A DNA stretch of 64,000 nucleotides from JAVBQB01 sp031549265 (lineage in GTDB: Bacteria > Bacillota > Clostridia > Oscillospirales > JAVBQB01): NCBI GenBank assembly GCA_031549265.1, contig JAVBQB010000002.1, positions 248,001 to 312,000 on the forward strand, written 5' to 3'. Below are positions 63,002-64,000 of the stretch, one piece after another; position 1 is the first letter of the stretch, and each line of letters begins with the position of its first letter. The notes beneath the pieces are model-generated. The model was given only the letters and a program-made list of their open reading frames with translations. It ran no database searches and was not told the origin of the DNA. Made by a program: the position numbers and the translations under genes.

Positions 63002-63030
63002 TTGACAATTCAGCCGTTAGGTGTTAATTT
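63002..63030 (+). promoter_or_regulatory. Promoter of the molybdenum hydroxylase gene
   Basis: Perfect TTGACA (63002-63007), 17-base spacer, TAATTT (63025-63030). Confidence 0.65.
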
Positions 63031-63059
63031 TAGATAAATCGCAGTCTGCGCGGCGCATT

Positions 63060-63091
63060 GCCGAATTCCGCTCAATCAGAAGCGTTTCGGC
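63060..63091 (+). other. Leader hairpin upstream of the molybdenum hydroxylase gene
   Basis: Outer arms GCCGAA/TTCGGC with inner arms CGCT/AGCG and an 8-base loop. No T-run follows. It is in the transcribed leader 50 bases before the start. Confidence 0.45.
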
Positions 63092-63140
63092 ATAACGCGC
63101 CCGCAAACCGAGCGCAACTTTTTAGGGAGGTGACAGTTTT

Positions 63141-64000
63141 ATGGTGGGAACTCCCGTTAATCGCGTCGACGCGGCGGATAAAGTGACCGGCAGGGCAAAA
63201 TACACCGCCGATCTCGTTCCCCGAAATGCGCTGATTGCCAAAATTATGCACAGCACAATCGCGCACGGACGCGTACTGAGCATTGACACCAGCCGGGCGG
63301 CGGCGCTCGACGGCGTTGTAAAGGTCGTTACCTGCTTTGACGTACCGGATATCGAATTCCCGACGGCGGGACATCCGTGGGCAACCGATCCCGCTCGTCA
63401 GGATATCGGCGACCGAAAGTTGCTGAACACGCATGTGCGGTTTTACGGAGATGAAATCGCGGCGGTCGTCGCGGTTGACGAGCTGACTGCCGCGCGCGCA
63501 CTCAAACTGATCGACGTTGAGTACGAGCGGTATCCGGCGTATTTTTCAGTCGGAGAGGCGATGGGCGGCGGCGCTCTGCCGCTGCATAAAGATTTTCCGG
63601 ACAATGTGATAAAGTATACGCAATATGAGCTCGGCAATTATGACGAAGCGGTCAAAACGCCGGGTCTTTTGGTCTTTGAACAGGAATATGAGACCCCGGC
63701 AGTGTCGCATTGCCACCTCGAGCCGCCGGTTTCATTTGCCGATATGGAGGGCGGTCGCGTCGTGGTTGTGTCCGCAACTCAGATTCCGCACATAGTACGC
63801 CGGGTGGTCGGGCAGGCGCTCGGCATACCGTGGGGTATGGTTCGGGTAATCAAGCCCGCGCTCGGCGGCGGGTTCGGCAACCGGCAGGACGTTCTGTTCG
63901 AGCCGCTCAACGCCTGGCTGACCGGACTCGTCGGCGGAGAGCCGGTGCTGCTCGCGCTCAGCCGAGAGGAAATGTTCTTCGCAACACGTTCGCGCCATAA
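63141..64000 (+). CDS. Xanthine dehydrogenase-type molybdenum-binding subunit, N-terminal part (cut by window edge)
   Basis: The first 286 codons of a large molybdopterin hydroxylase subunit (XdhA/CoxL/aldehyde oxidase family). It starts NRVDAADKVTGRAKYTADL, the usual first domain, then GDEIAAVVAVDELTAARAL, HCHLEPPVSFAD, and the molybdopterin-binding GGGFGNRQD near residue 250. A complete subunit is about 750 residues or more. GGGAGG lies before ATG 63141. Substrate could be xanthine, hypoxanthine, nicotinate or an aldehyde; the divergent nucleoside importer favours a purine. Confidence 0.88.
   Translation, partial: MVGTPVNRVDAADKVTGRAKYTADLVPRNALIAKIMHSTIAHGRVLSIDTSRAAALDGVVKVVTCFDVPDIEFPTAGHPWATDPARQDIGDRKLLNTHVRFYGDEIAAVVAVDELTAARALKLIDVEYERYPAYFSVGEAMGGGALPLHKDFPDNVIKYTQYELGNYDEAVKTPGLLVFEQEYETPAVSHCHLEPPVSFADMEGGRVVVVSATQIPHIVRRVVGQALGIPWGMVRVIKPALGGGFGNRQDVLFEPLNAWLTGLVGGEPVLLALSREEMFFATRSRH

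Overview
The window looks like chromosomal DNA of a spore-forming, anaerobic, Gram-positive bacterium of the class Clostridia with moderately high G+C. The evidence is a cwlJ-gerQ pair and an uninterrupted sigK (sporulation), a coenzyme-B12-dependent class II ribonucleotide reductase (no oxygen requirement), the redox sensor Rex, an S-layer-homology (SLH) protein together with a CsaB-type pyruvyl transferase (Gram-positive S-layer anchoring), GGAGG-type ribosome binding sites before almost every gene, and several TTG or GTG starts. I found no rRNA, tRNA, insertion sequence, prophage or CRISPR array. It reads as core genome rather than an accessory island.

Layout. 1-861: 5' part of a P-type ATPase gene on the minus strand. 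1020-2081: spore genes cwlJ and gerQ. 2126-4031: thiamin-precursor uptake genes behind a TPP riboswitch. 4170-7542: nrdJ and a cysteine desulfurase. 7576-8741: an XRE regulator divergent from zapA. 8818-16506: U32 protein, dut, maf, mreC, mreD, PBP2 and a MinD-like ATPase (cell shape and division). 16594-26229: mgsA-like gene, long PRPP synthetase, glyQS, split transketolase, NAD synthase, glycogen phosphorylase, ended by a strong terminator. 26318-28139: citrate synthase and a GNAT protein on the minus strand. 28406-31092: radical SAM/DUF4130 pair and a folate ECF S component. 31189-35833: galE and a heterodimeric ABC exporter on the minus strand. 35935-41703: ruvX, then small membrane proteins, tcdA and two glycosyltransferase genes, the second fused to CsaB. 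41944-44039: DUF4330 and O-antigen-ligase-like genes, divergent from the csaB fusion. 44062-46806: sigK, an unassigned gene and an EAL-HDOD protein. 47067-53269: methyltransferase, an atypical AAA+ regulator, CPBP protease, radC, pyrE, and a PPIC foldase. 53354-57647: an icd-rex-SLH operon and cysK. 57899-62786: a BMP/Yuf nucleoside ABC transporter, divergent from a molybdenum hydroxylase gene that runs off the end at 64000.

Connections. CsaB (39469-41703) would pyruvylate the wall polymer that the SLH protein (53354-54514) binds. Citrate synthase and the isocitrate dehydrogenase-like enzyme would make 2-oxoglutarate; the latter shares an operon with rex, and a Rex-like operator overlaps its -35 element. 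The nucleoside importer beside a xanthine-dehydrogenase-type gene suggests purine salvage or breakdown.

I did not find a clearly new multi-gene system. The best leads are enzymes whose key residues differ from their families: an NAD synthase whose glutaminase domain lacks the usual catalytic cysteine, a methylglyoxal synthase-like protein with three active-site substitutions, and an AAA+ regulator without the sigma-54 contact loop. Further leads are the candidate Rex site, the SLH gene coupled to rex, and the EAL-HDOD gene followed by an unassigned gene. All coordinates for promoters and hairpins come from reading the sequence by eye; none was scored by a program.
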